From positions 5,371,950-5,435,949 of the forward strand of contig OZ029919.1 in NCBI GenBank assembly GCA_964023275.1: a stretch of 64,000 nucleotides of DNA. Reading direction: 5' to 3'. A program made the position numbers and the translations under genes. This document shows, piece after piece, positions 36,359 to 47,077 of the stretch (its first letter is position 1; each line of letters starts with the position of its first letter). This stretch comes from Norana najaformis (taxonomy: Eukaryota; Annelida; Clitellata; Crassiclitellata; Hormogastridae). The notes below the pieces were generated by a model. It was not told the origin of the DNA. It did not search any database and saw only the letters and a program-made list of their open reading frames with translations.

Positions 36359-36445
36359 AACTTGCCCAGGGTAGTTACACGGAGTCGAACCCCCCACCGC
36401 ATGATCATTGACCAAACGCGATTCCGTTACACCACAGTGCCCCAC
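36359..36445 (-). mobile_element. tRNA-derived SINE head
   Basis: Minus strand: GGGGCACTGTGGTGTAACGG and GGGGGTTCGACTCCGTG, a good A box and B box. It is joined to the repeat at 36140-36350, of which it may be the 5' head. Confidence 0.6.
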
Positions 36446-36544
36446 ATCTCTAACCTATAACTCTCTCAAATATACCCAACCTACTTATCTTCGCAAACTC
36501 TTTTATGATCCAAACATTGCGGAGGGGAAATAAGCCTAAGTATT

Positions 36545-36770
36545 TCCGCCGTAGGTAATCGTAAACTCGAGATTTCTACAGCGCACAGTGAAAGCTAAGC
36601 CGCGGGAACCAGCTCATTCACAGGCGTTCAGTCAAAACAAAATCGATAGGCAAGAAGGGTTCGGTTTCAAGTCAAGATCCAAAAGTCAGACGGAGAGACA
36701 GCGTGGCAGCTATGGGGATAGTGTTTGAGGTTGGAGAGGAGAGATAAGAGGAATAAGGGGTGTACTTATT
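36545..36770 (-). mobile_element. Family A non-LTR 3' end copy
   Basis: Reverse orientation copy: GTAATCGTAAACTCGAGATT tail, then ACAGCGCACAGTGAAAGC and AAAACAAAATCGATAGGC. It lies about 120 bases from the plus-strand copy at 36890, giving a loose inverted pair between the two-UBC gene and WASF. Confidence 0.68.
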
Positions 36771-36889
36771 CCTAAGACCATAACTTGAACACTGCACACA
36801 TATAGGCCTACCCCGGCAGCCAATTCATTGGACCCACATCTGGCCCACTTTGTGCCAGCGGCAACGTGTAGTGGTCTGTACGATTGTGG

Positions 36890-37240
36890 GCTCTAACTCC
36901 CCCCAGAAATGCGACAGTTATCTGACCCACCATACAAACGCATCTATGCTCCACCGCTTGCAATTTCTGCATTGACCTTTCACTCAAAACTGAAAACATT
37001 CCTCTTTCACATATCCTATCCCGACTCCCTTCTTCCTCTCATTTCTCTTTCCGCTCCAATCCCAAACACTACTCACCGTAGCTGCCACATTGTCTCTCTG
37101 TCCGACTTTTGGATATTGGCCTGGAACCTAACCCTTCTTGCCTATCGATTTTGTTTTGACTGAGTGCTTGTGAATAAGCTGGTCCCCTGACGTGGCTTTC
37201 ATTGGGCGCTGTAGAAATCTCGGGATTACGATACTTGGGC
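36890..37240 (+). mobile_element. Non-LTR element family A, copy with RT C-terminus
   Basis: Plus-strand frame ELRQLSDPPYKR, LAISALTFHSKLKTFLFHI is the last part of a reverse transcriptase. It is followed by the family A 3' UTR, recognisable by TTGCCTATCGATTTTGTTTT, GAGTGCTTGTGAATAAGCTG and GGGCGCTGTAGAAATCTC. It anchors all the shorter family A copies as 3' ends of the same non-LTR retrotransposon. Confidence 0.75.
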
Positions 37241-38268
37241 TCAACTAATGTGGCAGTCAGAGGTGCTAAACTTACACGGCATCCGACCTAATGCAAGTGT
37301 CTCTTACTCAACTAGCGATGTTTATGTCAAACATCATTCGCTAAATTTTTTGACGTCACGCCTTAGAAAAACACCAGCACAACTTTACTAGCGCCAGTAT
37401 CTGTAGCGTTGCGTTTTTATCGCATTATTTCAGTCATACCATAATTATCTAGTAGTCTTTCAGATCAAATGGTACGGAGCTAATTTAATTTAAACGAATA
37501 TGCGGCCGCGTTGAAGATCGATACATTATGATCAAATCAGTGCGAGGAGCCGAGGTTATGCACGCATAGGCCTATAGGAAAAACGTGTACGCTTACATTA
37601 TGTAGGCCTATATAACGTTACAATGGACCTAGATGGACTGTTAATATCTATATAGGCCTATACGCGTTGGCCTACATAGTTCATACATAGAATCAGTTTG
37701 TAGACCATTATGGTCATGGCTGGAGATTGAATCTTTACTGTTTTTCTGGTAAACTGCTGGTACCTCCAGGCAAATATTGGAAATGCATTGCCTGCAAAAC
37801 TTTAATTTGACATTACTATACTTACCAACTGTCCATTTTTGCAAATGCTTGGTGTAACACACACACGCACACACACACAGACAGACTTTGGTTGTCTAGC
37901 TGTCGAATTGCAGTTATATTAGCACTTTAGCCAAAAAATTCCAGAAAATTTCATAAGCAGCCCTAGATTCATTACACGTATTATTCTGATTCCCTCCTTA
38001 AATCTGAATACGCTTTTAAATTTATGAAGCAACATACGAATTTATGAAAAACATGAATTATATACTCGCTAATTAAAATACTAGGTCCACTATAACAAAA
38101 AGCTGTACTTGAAGCATCTAATCACTACTGTATTTAACTTTGCAAGTAACATTATTCAAAATTTAATTACTGTTCCTTAACTTATACCTAATAATAAGTC
38201 TCCTTATTTTCCTAGCTTAACTATTTGTTAACTATGAACAACAGAACATCTCTGTTGAGACAACAGAT

Positions 38269-41200
38269 TTATTCTTCCCAGTTGATTTCATCCTCCTCTT
38301 CATCCGATTCTTCCTCCATGGCTTTTCGTCTCATTTCCAGAATGGTCTGCACGTCAAACAGGCCACCGCTAGTAGGCTGCTTTGCTTCGTTTATCTGCGT
38401 TTCTTCCACCTTACGCAGAGTTATACCTGCAAAATTCATTTACTATGGTCTGATTATCTGGATATTTATATCCAGATATCATAGTTATCTGGATATCTAA
38501 CATACTAAATAAAATCATGGATAACAACAATAATAGTAATCTAACATACCAACTCCAATCACTATACCTGCAAAAGTTATAACCTGCAGAATTCACTTAA
38601 GATGGTTTGATTATTGCATCAACATCAAAATCAGCAGCTGCAGACCCATATTAAACTATACACCATAATTTTCAGGGCCGTTTTATCCATTGGGCACAGT
38701 AGGCACTGTGCCTAGGGTCTACGAACTTTATAGGGGCCTACGAAAGTCAAAAATGAGATATTGAAAAAATTAATTTATTGATTAACCCGAAAATAGAAAA
38801 AGGAAATACAAATTTAATAACCTTAAAGTTTGTACTGAAACAGTTTAATTTAAGCTATGCTACAATATGTTAACTTTGCAGCTCTTTGCTTTAGCAAAAT
38901 CACATATAATGCCCTCAAATGTCATCTCCCCCATTAAGTTGTTTTCAATGTGTTTAGCTCTAATGCAGAGTTGGCAGTTGGGGCCTACGAATGCGAGAGT
39001 GCCTAGGGCCTACGACGACCTTAAAACGGCCCTGATCATTTTGTATTATGTGATAAATATGTGGGTGTGCCTTCGAGAGGGTCTTAAAAAGTGTTATATA
39101 AATGTCCAGATATCTAAGGTATCTGGATATTCTCAGCTACAGGCCCCATGTGTCTCCCTTGAGAATCGCGACATGAGCTCCTTTCTCTCTTCCTCTCAGT
39201 GTTCCGCAGGCGCCTGAAGACTGTACTGTTCAACAGCGATTTTACTTTTTCGGGTCGGAAGCACCTCTGTTGGGTTTATCCTCTAAGAGGCGCTTTATAA
39301 ATCTCAAATTACAATTACAAGTGGCCCAACAAAAGTTGCTATTAGGTTCTGCTCTGCTCCCCTTCACCTCACCTCATCTTACCATAACTTAGCTTACCAC
39401 AATTGCAATTAACGATTAAATAGCAGCCGAAGATTACATTAGGATCCGAATCACAGATGATGAGGAACAGATGACTTACCAGCTCGAATGGAGTCCAAAA
39501 GATCGCTCCTGGATTCCCTCTTCTTCTGTGCAACCGGAGCAACCGACCGCAGTTGGAAAGCACTCTCAGGAGTCGGAAGAATCGATCCAGTCGCTGATGG
39601 AGCAACAAACTGTGTGACGGGTGGTGGAGGTCCAGGAGGTGGTGGAGGCGGTGCAGGGCCGTCTGTGGCTGCCGCTGGTGGCGGCTGTGGTATGGTTGTG
39701 GGTGGTGGTGGAAAGAAAGCGGTATTTCTGTCGAAATCTCCAACACAATAAAGAGTGCCTATAATAAACATAACCAGGGCTTATGTACTGAACTAGAAAT
39801 ATTGCAAGAATATTTTACAACAGAATGAATCTCATTCATGTTTCATCACAAATTTTCAATATCTCGGCTGATGAACATCTCTAATATCATAACTTATTTA
39901 GTTTGCTTACATAATGATACTTGCTCTGTTTACATTTCGATTGCCATCTTACGTCACTGATGTTAATAGGTGACCCTATTTAAGCGGGACCCTGGTCCCT
40001 TCTGGGTTTGCCTTTTGTATCCTGGCAAACTGTACGTTTTATGTGTAACATGATATGTTGAATTTAGGATCAATAAAGAGTCAATCAATCAATCAATCAA
40101 TTGCAGACAAATAAAAACATGTATGGCAAAACAAGTTTTAAATAATATAAAAATGTCAATCTCAACACTTTATATTTCATAGATAACTTCATGTAATGAC
40201 CCAGGGCAATTTGTTTGGACACACCATGCCTCTGTCACCAAGCAGTATAATTTGGTACTGGTCAGTGGCGTAGCTAGCCTTCCGAGGGCCCTTGTGCAAA
40301 CTGAACTTTGGCTATTTTGCTTTAAGTAATTGAGCAACTGGGCCTTGGCTCCTTAGGGGCCCAGGCGGGCCCTGGCCTCGTGGGCCCTTGTGCTTTGCAC
40401 AACCTGCACAACCTATTGCTATGCCTCTGGTACCAGTGTAAAATGGGAAGTAAACAGCAAGTCCTGTGATGCACTGGCCTCATGTCCAAGTCCTTGGGAT
40501 TCATCCATTGCCGGCTCAAGGGCCTAAAGAAAAGGAAGTGAGCACCTCTCCTACGTATCACTTGTGGGATATGGGGTACTTTACAATACTTTACAAGGCC
40601 TGCCTTCTGTTTTCCTCAGCTCTCATTATGTCCTGACTGGATTGTGAATTAAATCGGAAACGATCATTTATTCATGCCTTGCATATTATAAAAATGGCCT
40701 TACAGAAATAGAGATTCGATTAGAACAAGCAACCTGCTTTGAATGAAACTCAGGATTTGCTGTCAAAACTATTATGAAAAAGAGAGAGGTGATGGAAAGC
40801 ATGAACCACAGATGGTCAAAGTCAGCAAGCATTAACTTTAGTTTGCAAGTGCATTTTTGCACGGTGATTTTGTTTTGATTAAGCACCTGTGTATAAGTTC
40901 GTTCACATAACTCAGTGTATTGGTGCCTTTGAGGCTGTAGAAATCTGGAACTTACCATTTTTGTAAATTCCTTTACTATAATGTGGCATAACAAATGAAA
41001 GCTACGATTCCTCACTCAGCCGATGGACATACGGCATGTTAACAAATGTCTTACTTACTTACTAAATGCTATCCACAATACCTCTTTTTGCTGACGGCCG
41101 TAAAACTGGTGGGGGTGGCATGACGTCTGTCTCTTCCGAATAACCACCAGACTGAACTTCCCCATTCACAGTTGGTGGTGTAGGTGGAGGAGGAGGAAGC

Positions 41201-44200
41201 AAACTGTCTCGAACAGTTCCTCTTCCCAAGGAAGCGCTGTTATCCAGAGACCCTGGAGGAGGAGGTGGTGGTGGAGGAATGTTCGGGCGATGCGACGATG
41301 ACACTCTTGAAGAATATCCTGTTGTCCTTGGAGATGGAGGTACACCCGGAGCGGCTGGGCGGCCGGATATACTAGATGTGCTGGGTTTCCTGTGGATGTC
41401 TGGAGGTGGAGGACCTGGTAGTTCACTGGATGCTGGTGAAACACCGGATGATTGTGGTGCTGCATTTTGATTATCAGGCGGAGGTTGGGCACCAGTCGTT
41501 GTGCTTGGTTGTCCAGGTTTTTGAGGTGACGCATTTTCCCTTTCCACTTTGTGTTTTAGTTCATCCAGTCGGACGTTTTTTGGTGCTCTTACTGTGATGG
41601 CTGCTTGAGCATGTGCCTGTAACGTACCGATAAAATCGTAAGAGTAAATTGTAATTGTAAACTCGAGATTTCTACAGCACCCAACAAAAGCTGAATCACA
41701 GGAATCAGCTTATTCACAGGCGCTCAGTCAAAACAAAATCGATAGGCAAGAAGGGTTTGGTCTCAGGTCAAGATCCAAGAGTCAGGCAGGCAGTCAGACA
41801 GCTACGGTGGATGGTGTTTGGAAATGAACCTCAGGAGCAGTCCATTACTGCCTCAAGGACCCAAGAGCTGGAAAAGAGAGTCTCACCTACATTCCCCTAG
41901 AGATATGGGAGCATTAAATTAACTTTACATCAGTTTGCCAAGTTTACAAAAGGTGTGCAACCTTCCAGGAACCCTCCTTAAACCAGTCACTGGGTACTGT
42001 ACATTTCAATTATGGCTAGGTGTTCTATGAAAGGCTTTTCTTCAAGAATGCTTTTTACACAAAAGCAGTATGGCATACTGCATGGATCAGTGCTCCACTC
42101 GGCCAGTGCCAACCGAGTCACAGCGAGTGATTTCTGTGGTATGACATTCAGTTGAGCTTAGAACTGCCAATGAGTTGTTGAAATGGAGGAACCTGTCGTT
42201 TCTTTCTCTTTGGCTTCTTTTCATTGACTTCCTTCTTGATCTGGTTGCTCCAGAGTTCAAAGAAGAATTCCGGATTGGTGTACAACTTCAAACAGTCCTT
42301 GCCATCATCTCTAGACAGACAAGTTGACGCAGAAATTAAGATGCTGTCCAAACACTATAAACATTACCCTCCAACGTAATATAATGTATGTAATGTAACT
42401 AACTCTAATACTGCTCAAGTCAAGAGTCCCTTGAACAAGACTGAGCATTATGACCATGACCTGGTCAGTATTTTGTTATCAACGTTTCAACTGCAGCTAA
42501 GGAATTTTGATGACAACAACCATAACAGTGACTTGTGATGATTTAAATGTCCATATATGTATGTAACATATTACTACTATTGTTAATGAAACAATTAATT
42601 AATAACTTCTAACTCTCCGGTGTCTAATGCACAAGGCAACAACTCGATGGTGCACTAAAACCAAGCTGCAGTCAGTTCAATATCCAGAAGTTCAGTCCAC
42701 TACGGCACAGAGGCAGCTTATGGTGGATAAGCAATTTGAAAAATGTAAGTCTTAAGTTGAGAACGAAATGACACAAGCGACTGAGCAGAACGAACAGATA
42801 CATGCATATGCTCATAAAGCACAAATAATGCACATTTTGGTTTGTGAAGATGTTATATTTGATATATCACAAGTGATTCTTATCTGTTTCCACTTACACA
42901 GTAAACACGATAATCCATCGAAGCTTGCTAACAGGTTTAACTGTCAGACTAATATGCAGGCTAACACTGTGCAAAACCCTGACATCACTTCAGCCCCCAA
43001 CTTCAAATTGTGAACGAGCCCTGAATATTACAATAAAACGTAGCCTAGCTGTTAATTTAAGTCTATGTGTAGGTTGCATTCTGCAATTGATATGAGGATT
43101 TATTGTTGCATTCTGCAAATGATATGAGGATTTATTGTTGCATTCTGCAAATGATATGAGGATTTACTGTTGCATTCTGCAAATGATATGAGGATTTATT
43201 GTTGCATTCTGCAAATGATACAGTATGAGGATTTATTGTTGCATTCTGCAAATGATATGTGGATTTATTGTAGCATTCTGCAATTGATATGAGGATTTAT
43301 TGTTGCATTCTGCGAATGATATGAAGATTTATTGTTGCATTCTGTACATGATATGAGGATTTATTGTGGCAGATCTGCAGAAATAACTGCATTGTTATTA
43401 AAACCTTCTCCTGGCTGGAATTAATCCCTCCTAGGGGAGGGGTCAGCCACACGAATCCTTCTTTGTCAATCAATCCATAATCGTAATTGTAATCGTAATT
43501 CAGATATTTCTACAGCGCTCAACAAAAACCATGTCACGGGGGCCCGCATATTCACAGGTGCTCAATCGAAACAGAATCGATAGGCAAAAGGGTTTGGTTC
43601 CAGGTCAAGATCCAAAAGTCAGGCAGAGACACAGTGTGGCAGCTACGGTGGGTGGTGTTTGGGATTGGAGCAGAAAGAGAGATAACAGGAAGAAGGGGTG
43701 TCAAAGTAGGATGATGTGATGAAGACGTTTGGTCAACCTGAACTGGTTGAGTTTTGCGAAAGCTGGAACTGGTTGACCGCTGTTGTAGACATCGACGATG
43801 GCTTTTGGCCGCTGATGACTAAACGACGGATCTTTGGTCGAATTGCTCTTAAACGGCTTATAGGCACCAATGTCATCCAGAGAAACTGAAATAACAGTAA
43901 CAATAACAGTAACAGTAACAGTAATGTACTGTGATATAACTGGACACTATGGGCCGGTAAACAACATTTTCTACAGATCAATTACCTTTCTCAAAGTACC
44001 TGCCTGCCTGACTCTTGGATTTTGACTTGGAACCAAACCCTTCTTGCCTATCGATTTTGTTTTGACTGAGCGCCTGTGAATAAGCTGGCTCCCACGACTT
44101 AGCTTACATTGGGTGCAATAGAAATCTCCGAGTCTATGATTATGATTCTCAAAGTACCTCTCCACTGGCCTAATTTCGAATGTGCATATGGTATGTGTAT

Positions 44201-45005
44201 TACATTAACCTGTTCCATATTTATAAACAAAGTAACAGATGAATGATAAACTAACAGATAATTAATAAAGACTACAAAATATTACCATACACTGTTTCTA
44301 GCATGTATATAATCTGCAATAGTTATGATGTCTGTCACTACTGCTACAAAGAAAAGGTAATTAAAGGTAACTGCGCTCTTGTTTACATGTTTCTATGGAA
44401 ACTTAAAGAAAAAGGCAATTAAAGGTAACTGCACTCTTGCTTACATGTTTCTATGGAAACTTAAAGAAAAGTAATTTACATGTTTCTATAGAAACTGCTC
44501 AGAACTGGGGTTCTGAAAGATGTTTATGCACTAGCAATCCAATGACAGGACAGTTTTTAATCTATTAATTTATCTTGGTACTCAAATGCCAACTGCAAAG
44601 GGATGGCAGGCTGAGTTGGCACACACAGCAAGGTTTTCCACAGACATTTACCCATCCAAGTGTTACCCATGCCAGTGCTTTTTACAGCACCTTTTCTACA
44701 GCAGATGATATTCTAGTGTTACCTTCTTCTACAGTTGCATTAAGCCTGGCAGTCATTTCCTTCAGCGTAGTAACGCGTTTTGTCAGGTTGTTCGTACGTT
44801 GGATTGTAGCGCTTGCCATTTGGTGCAGCTCGTCGAACATTTCCTTTGACTGCTTGCACATGCATGACAGCTGTCGAATGACATTCGAAAAAATGTAGTT
44901 TGTGACGTCGGTCAGTTCAAGAGCTGGAGCTTTCCTAGTCTGCACGTTAGTTCCACCAATTCTTGTTATGGCAGTTGGCTCCACTCTCCACTTTACCATC
45001 GGCAT
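38269..45005 (-). CDS. WASF: WAVE/SCAR family protein (WASF), 6 exons, 499 aa
   Basis: Actin nucleation-promoting factor: as part of the WAVE complex it relays Rac signals to Arp2/3 at the plasma membrane. Exons: 45005-44723, 43885-43738, 42310-42193, 41616-41082, 39737-39480, 38426-38269; phases agree and the total is 1500 nt. N-terminal SCAR homology domain (residues 1-150): MPMVKWRVEP, IRQLSCMCKQ, LNATVEEVSLDDIGAYKPFKS, then GKDCLKLYTNPEFFFELW. A basic patch follows (KKPKRKKR). The proline-rich region (about 200-430) has IPPPPPPPPG and PAPPPPPPGPPPP runs. The WH2 helix is RSDLLDSIRAG with LRKVEE after it; the connector/acidic tail ends EEEDEINWEE, with the conserved Trp. It is somewhat shorter than vertebrate WASFs, the difference lying in the proline-rich part. 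It is divergently placed from INTS13, with about 2 kb between the two starts. Confidence 0.95.
38673..39034. mobile_element. hAT-like MITE in WASF intron 5
   Basis: 362 bases with near-perfect ends CAGGGCCGTTTTA and TAAAACGGCCCTG, flanked by ATAATTTT and ATCATTTT (7 of 8 match: an 8-bp target duplication). A subterminal block is also inverted: GTGCCTAGGGTCTACGA near the left end, and AGTGCCTAGGGCCTACGA near the right end in direct orientation. No transposase frame: nonautonomous. Confidence 0.8.
39125..39330 (+). mobile_element. Family E non-LTR 3' end in WASF intron 5
   Basis: Plus-strand match to the copy at 35400 (CGCAGGCGCCTGAAGACTGT, TTTACTTTTTCGGGTCGGAA), ending AGGCGCTTTATAAATCTC plus AAATTACAATTACAA. 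Further short relatives: 19450-19605 (+), 31550-31625 (-), 31630-31725 (-), 60890-60960 (-), 62985-63100 (-). Confidence 0.68.
40195..40580 (+). mobile_element. Family F repeat interrupted by a small DNA transposon, WASF intron
   Basis: Two halves (40195-40262 and 40430-40580) match the uninterrupted copy at 36140-36350 once the 167-base insert is removed. Landmarks: TCTGTCACCAAGCAGTATAA before the insert and GGGATTCATCCATTGCCGG after it. Confidence 0.6.
40263..40429. mobile_element. hAT-like MITE nested in family F
   Basis: 167 bases with imperfect terminal inverted repeats CAGTGGCGTAGCTAG and (reverse complement of the right end) CAGAGGCATAGCAAT. The flanking octamers GTACTGGT and GTACCAGT match at 6 of 8 positions, in line with a decayed 8-bp hAT target duplication. 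Noncoding, GC-rich interior. Confidence 0.6.
41645..41840 (-). mobile_element. Family A non-LTR 3' end copy in WASF intron 3
   Basis: Starts with the ATTGTAATTGTAAACTCGAG tail just upstream of WASF exon 4 (acceptor 41617-41618) and carries AAAACAAAATCGATAGGC. The host gene is on the minus strand too, so the element is in sense orientation. Confidence 0.65.
43073..43368. repeat. 32-bp tandem repeat in WASF intron 2
   Basis: About nine copies of TTGCATTCTGCAAATGATAT plus GAGGATTTATTG. One copy has a 5-base insertion (ACAGT near 43219). Confidence 0.88.
43480..43712 (-). mobile_element. Family A non-LTR 3' end copy in WASF intron 2
   Basis: ATCGTAATTGTAATCGTAAT tail followed by TTTCTACAGCGCTCAACAAA and the GAATCGATAGGCAAAAGGG block. 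It ends about 25 bases from the donor side of WASF exon 2 (43738). Confidence 0.68.
43995..44160 (+). mobile_element. Family A non-LTR 3' end copy in WASF intron 1
   Basis: TTGCCTATCGATTTTGTTTT and GCGCCTGTGAATAAGCTGG blocks in plus orientation, antisense to WASF. Short and diverged at its 3' tail. Confidence 0.65.
44350..44496. repeat. Approximately 63-bp tandem repeat in WASF intron 1
   Basis: Two full copies and one partial copy of AATTAAAGGTAACTGCACTC with TTACATGTTTCTATGGAAAC. Confidence 0.75.
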
Positions 45006-45046
45006 TCTGGGAGATTCCGATTGGGCCCAGAACTAAAGTCTTTCAG
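45006..45046 (-). other. WASF 5' UTR part of first coding exon, with upstream acceptor
   Basis: The 41 bases before the WASF ATG follow a good acceptor (TTTACAG at the 45047-45053 side). This implies at least one noncoding 5' exon further up, between here and the INTS13 start. I could not place that exon. Confidence 0.5.
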
Positions 45047-45866
45047 CTGTAAAGTATTAACAACAGTAATGAGAAAAAGGGTGTATCAACAATACAGACC
45101 ACTGCCTTGTATTAATGTATAGCAGTCAACCGGAGTCACACAAAAGCACGGATACTTACATGGCCACGACGCCTAAGGATGAGGTCTGATTTTTTCAGAC
45201 ATTTGCCTTTGCCCCTAGTTTAATTTTTTAAATCCTGAGGGACTTTTGCATCCTTGTGAAAATAATACTAATACTAACACTAACATAAAATTTAATAATA
45301 CTGATGATGATGATGATGATGATGACGACGTCGATGATGATGATAAAAACAACAGCACAAAAACCGTAGGCTATTAATAAGGCAGACCAGCTCATAACCG
45401 GCGCTAAATCAAATATGGTTGCTGAGGTCTGTATCGGTGCCAGATCTAAAGAATCCAAGGGAGTGTCAACACTGCATCCCCGTAGACACGGCGGTCCTAA
45501 GGAGGAAAGCTGTTATGACGACAGTGATCGTCGTACGATGGTCCAGGTGTAGAAGCATGATAGGGTTGCTTGGAAAGTTCAGTCTGTCATCAGTATTGAG
45601 TGAAACGCGCTCCAGAGATGAGGGCCAGCGAAGGAGAGCTCGCCGACCGTTTAAAAATTACATACCAAACATTCACCTATCAAAGTTTTTGCAGGAAAAG
45701 TCTCGATGCACAGACATTCGATTCGACTCCTACTTTGGCCCGATCGGAATTCAATCCGGACAATCAACAAAACTTACCGATAACGACGACGCATGATAAG
45801 ACTCGAGCGCAACATTGCAAGCTTAAGCTTCAACTTCCTGGTATGAGGCGAAGTTCGGTACAGAAA

Positions 45867-45972
<106 letters not shown>

Positions 45973-46224
45973 CCTATTATAGTAACCAGCCTAATTAGGA
46001 CCTAGGCAAACAAGCAGCCATCTTTGACCTTTTTAAAGCGCTGTTACCCATGATACATATCTCCCTCCTAGACTGTTGCGTTCTATTGACACTGGCTTCA
46101 TTGCCTAGAGGTAGAATTGTGAGATAACAATAGTGCTTTCAGTTGTCTAGTCCCTCGTATTTCTAATCGTCTACCAAACCCGACTTTCCAACTCATTAGT
46201 TAACATTATTTAAATCACATGGCT

Positions 46225-46472
46225 TGGCGTCCATTCAAACGGGCAGCGGTGGTGAATCGTAATCGTAATTCCGAGATTTCTGCAGCGCCCAACGAAAGCC
46301 GCGACGCGGGGACCAGCTTATTCACAGGCGCTCAGTCAAAACAACATTGATAGGCAAAAGGGTTCGGTTCCAGGTCAAGAAGGATCTCACCCGATAAATT
46401 CATTGATAAATTAGCAGTGTCGAAGCCACATGGTCGCCATAGAAATACATCTATATTTACATTTTACATTTG
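46225..46472 (+). mobile_element. Family C SINE split by a family A insertion
   Basis: 5' half 46225-46258 (CCATTCAAACGGGCAGCGG) and 3' half 46380-46472 (GATCTCACCCGATAAATTC to ATTTACATTTTACATTTG). Between them lies a minus-strand family A 3' end. It sits in the WASF-INTS13 intergenic region. Confidence 0.64.
46255..46388 (-). mobile_element. Family A non-LTR 3' end inserted inside a family C SINE
   Basis: The tail ATCGTAATCGTAATTCCGAG and the family A 3' UTR interrupt a family C repeat. The C sequence stops at GGCAGCGGTGGTGAA and resumes with GAAGGATCTCACC, leaving at most a 3-base overlap. The order shows that A inserted after C. Confidence 0.66.
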
Positions 46473-46588
46473 TGTCAAAATCCATTCACTATCTCACTCT
46501 GGACTTTGCGTGACTCAGTCTTGGCCCCCTAGCGAACATTTACCCTAACCTCCAATTCACGTTCACTGACCTGTGCGTTAAAAAGTGC

Positions 46589-46590
<2 letters not shown>

Positions 46591-46655
<65 letters not shown>

Positions 46656-46668
46656 AAATAAATAAATA
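46591..46668. repeat. (TGAT)n tail of a non-LTR 3' end
   Basis: About 16 TGAT units then AAATAAATAAAT. It is preceded by GTTAAAAAGTGCTT, which resembles the GCGCTTT end of the local retroelements, so this is probably a retroelement tail in plus orientation. Confidence 0.8.
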
Positions 46669-47077
46669 TCATGCTCAGGCCACTCGTGTGGCCTCATATT
46701 ATGCGTGCGTGTGCTTGCGACTTGTGAGTCTGTGGTCTGTTTAGCATCCAGTGTTTAGCGTAGATCTTTGGGTTGCCAAGGCCGTTGACGGCAACCTATT
46801 AAAATATTATCTTACTTACATCCGAATATATTATATAATAAATCAGTTGGCTCTGTATATTTGTATTAAGGTTATTGTTGCGCTATAATAAGGTCATGTT
46901 CTACAACTGACTTAAATTTTTTATCAATATATATGTATATATCCGGTGTATACCGGACGTTGGGTTAAGCGTTGTTTGTATTAAAATCAGTTAGTCATGT
47001 TTGCGATTAAGGACGTTTTGTACAGCTAGTTAAAATTTTTACGTTGTTACGGAAACTAGTTCAGTGTTTTGTGAAGA

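Noticed and set aside
39369-39751. Alternative frames over the WASF proline-rich exon
   Set aside because: GC-rich proline codons leave all frames open. Only the frame ending in the WH2 motif and joining exons 4 and 6 in phase fits the family.
43073-43368. CRISPR-like regular array
   Set aside because: The whole 32-bp unit is repeated with no unique spacers, and this is an intron of an animal gene.
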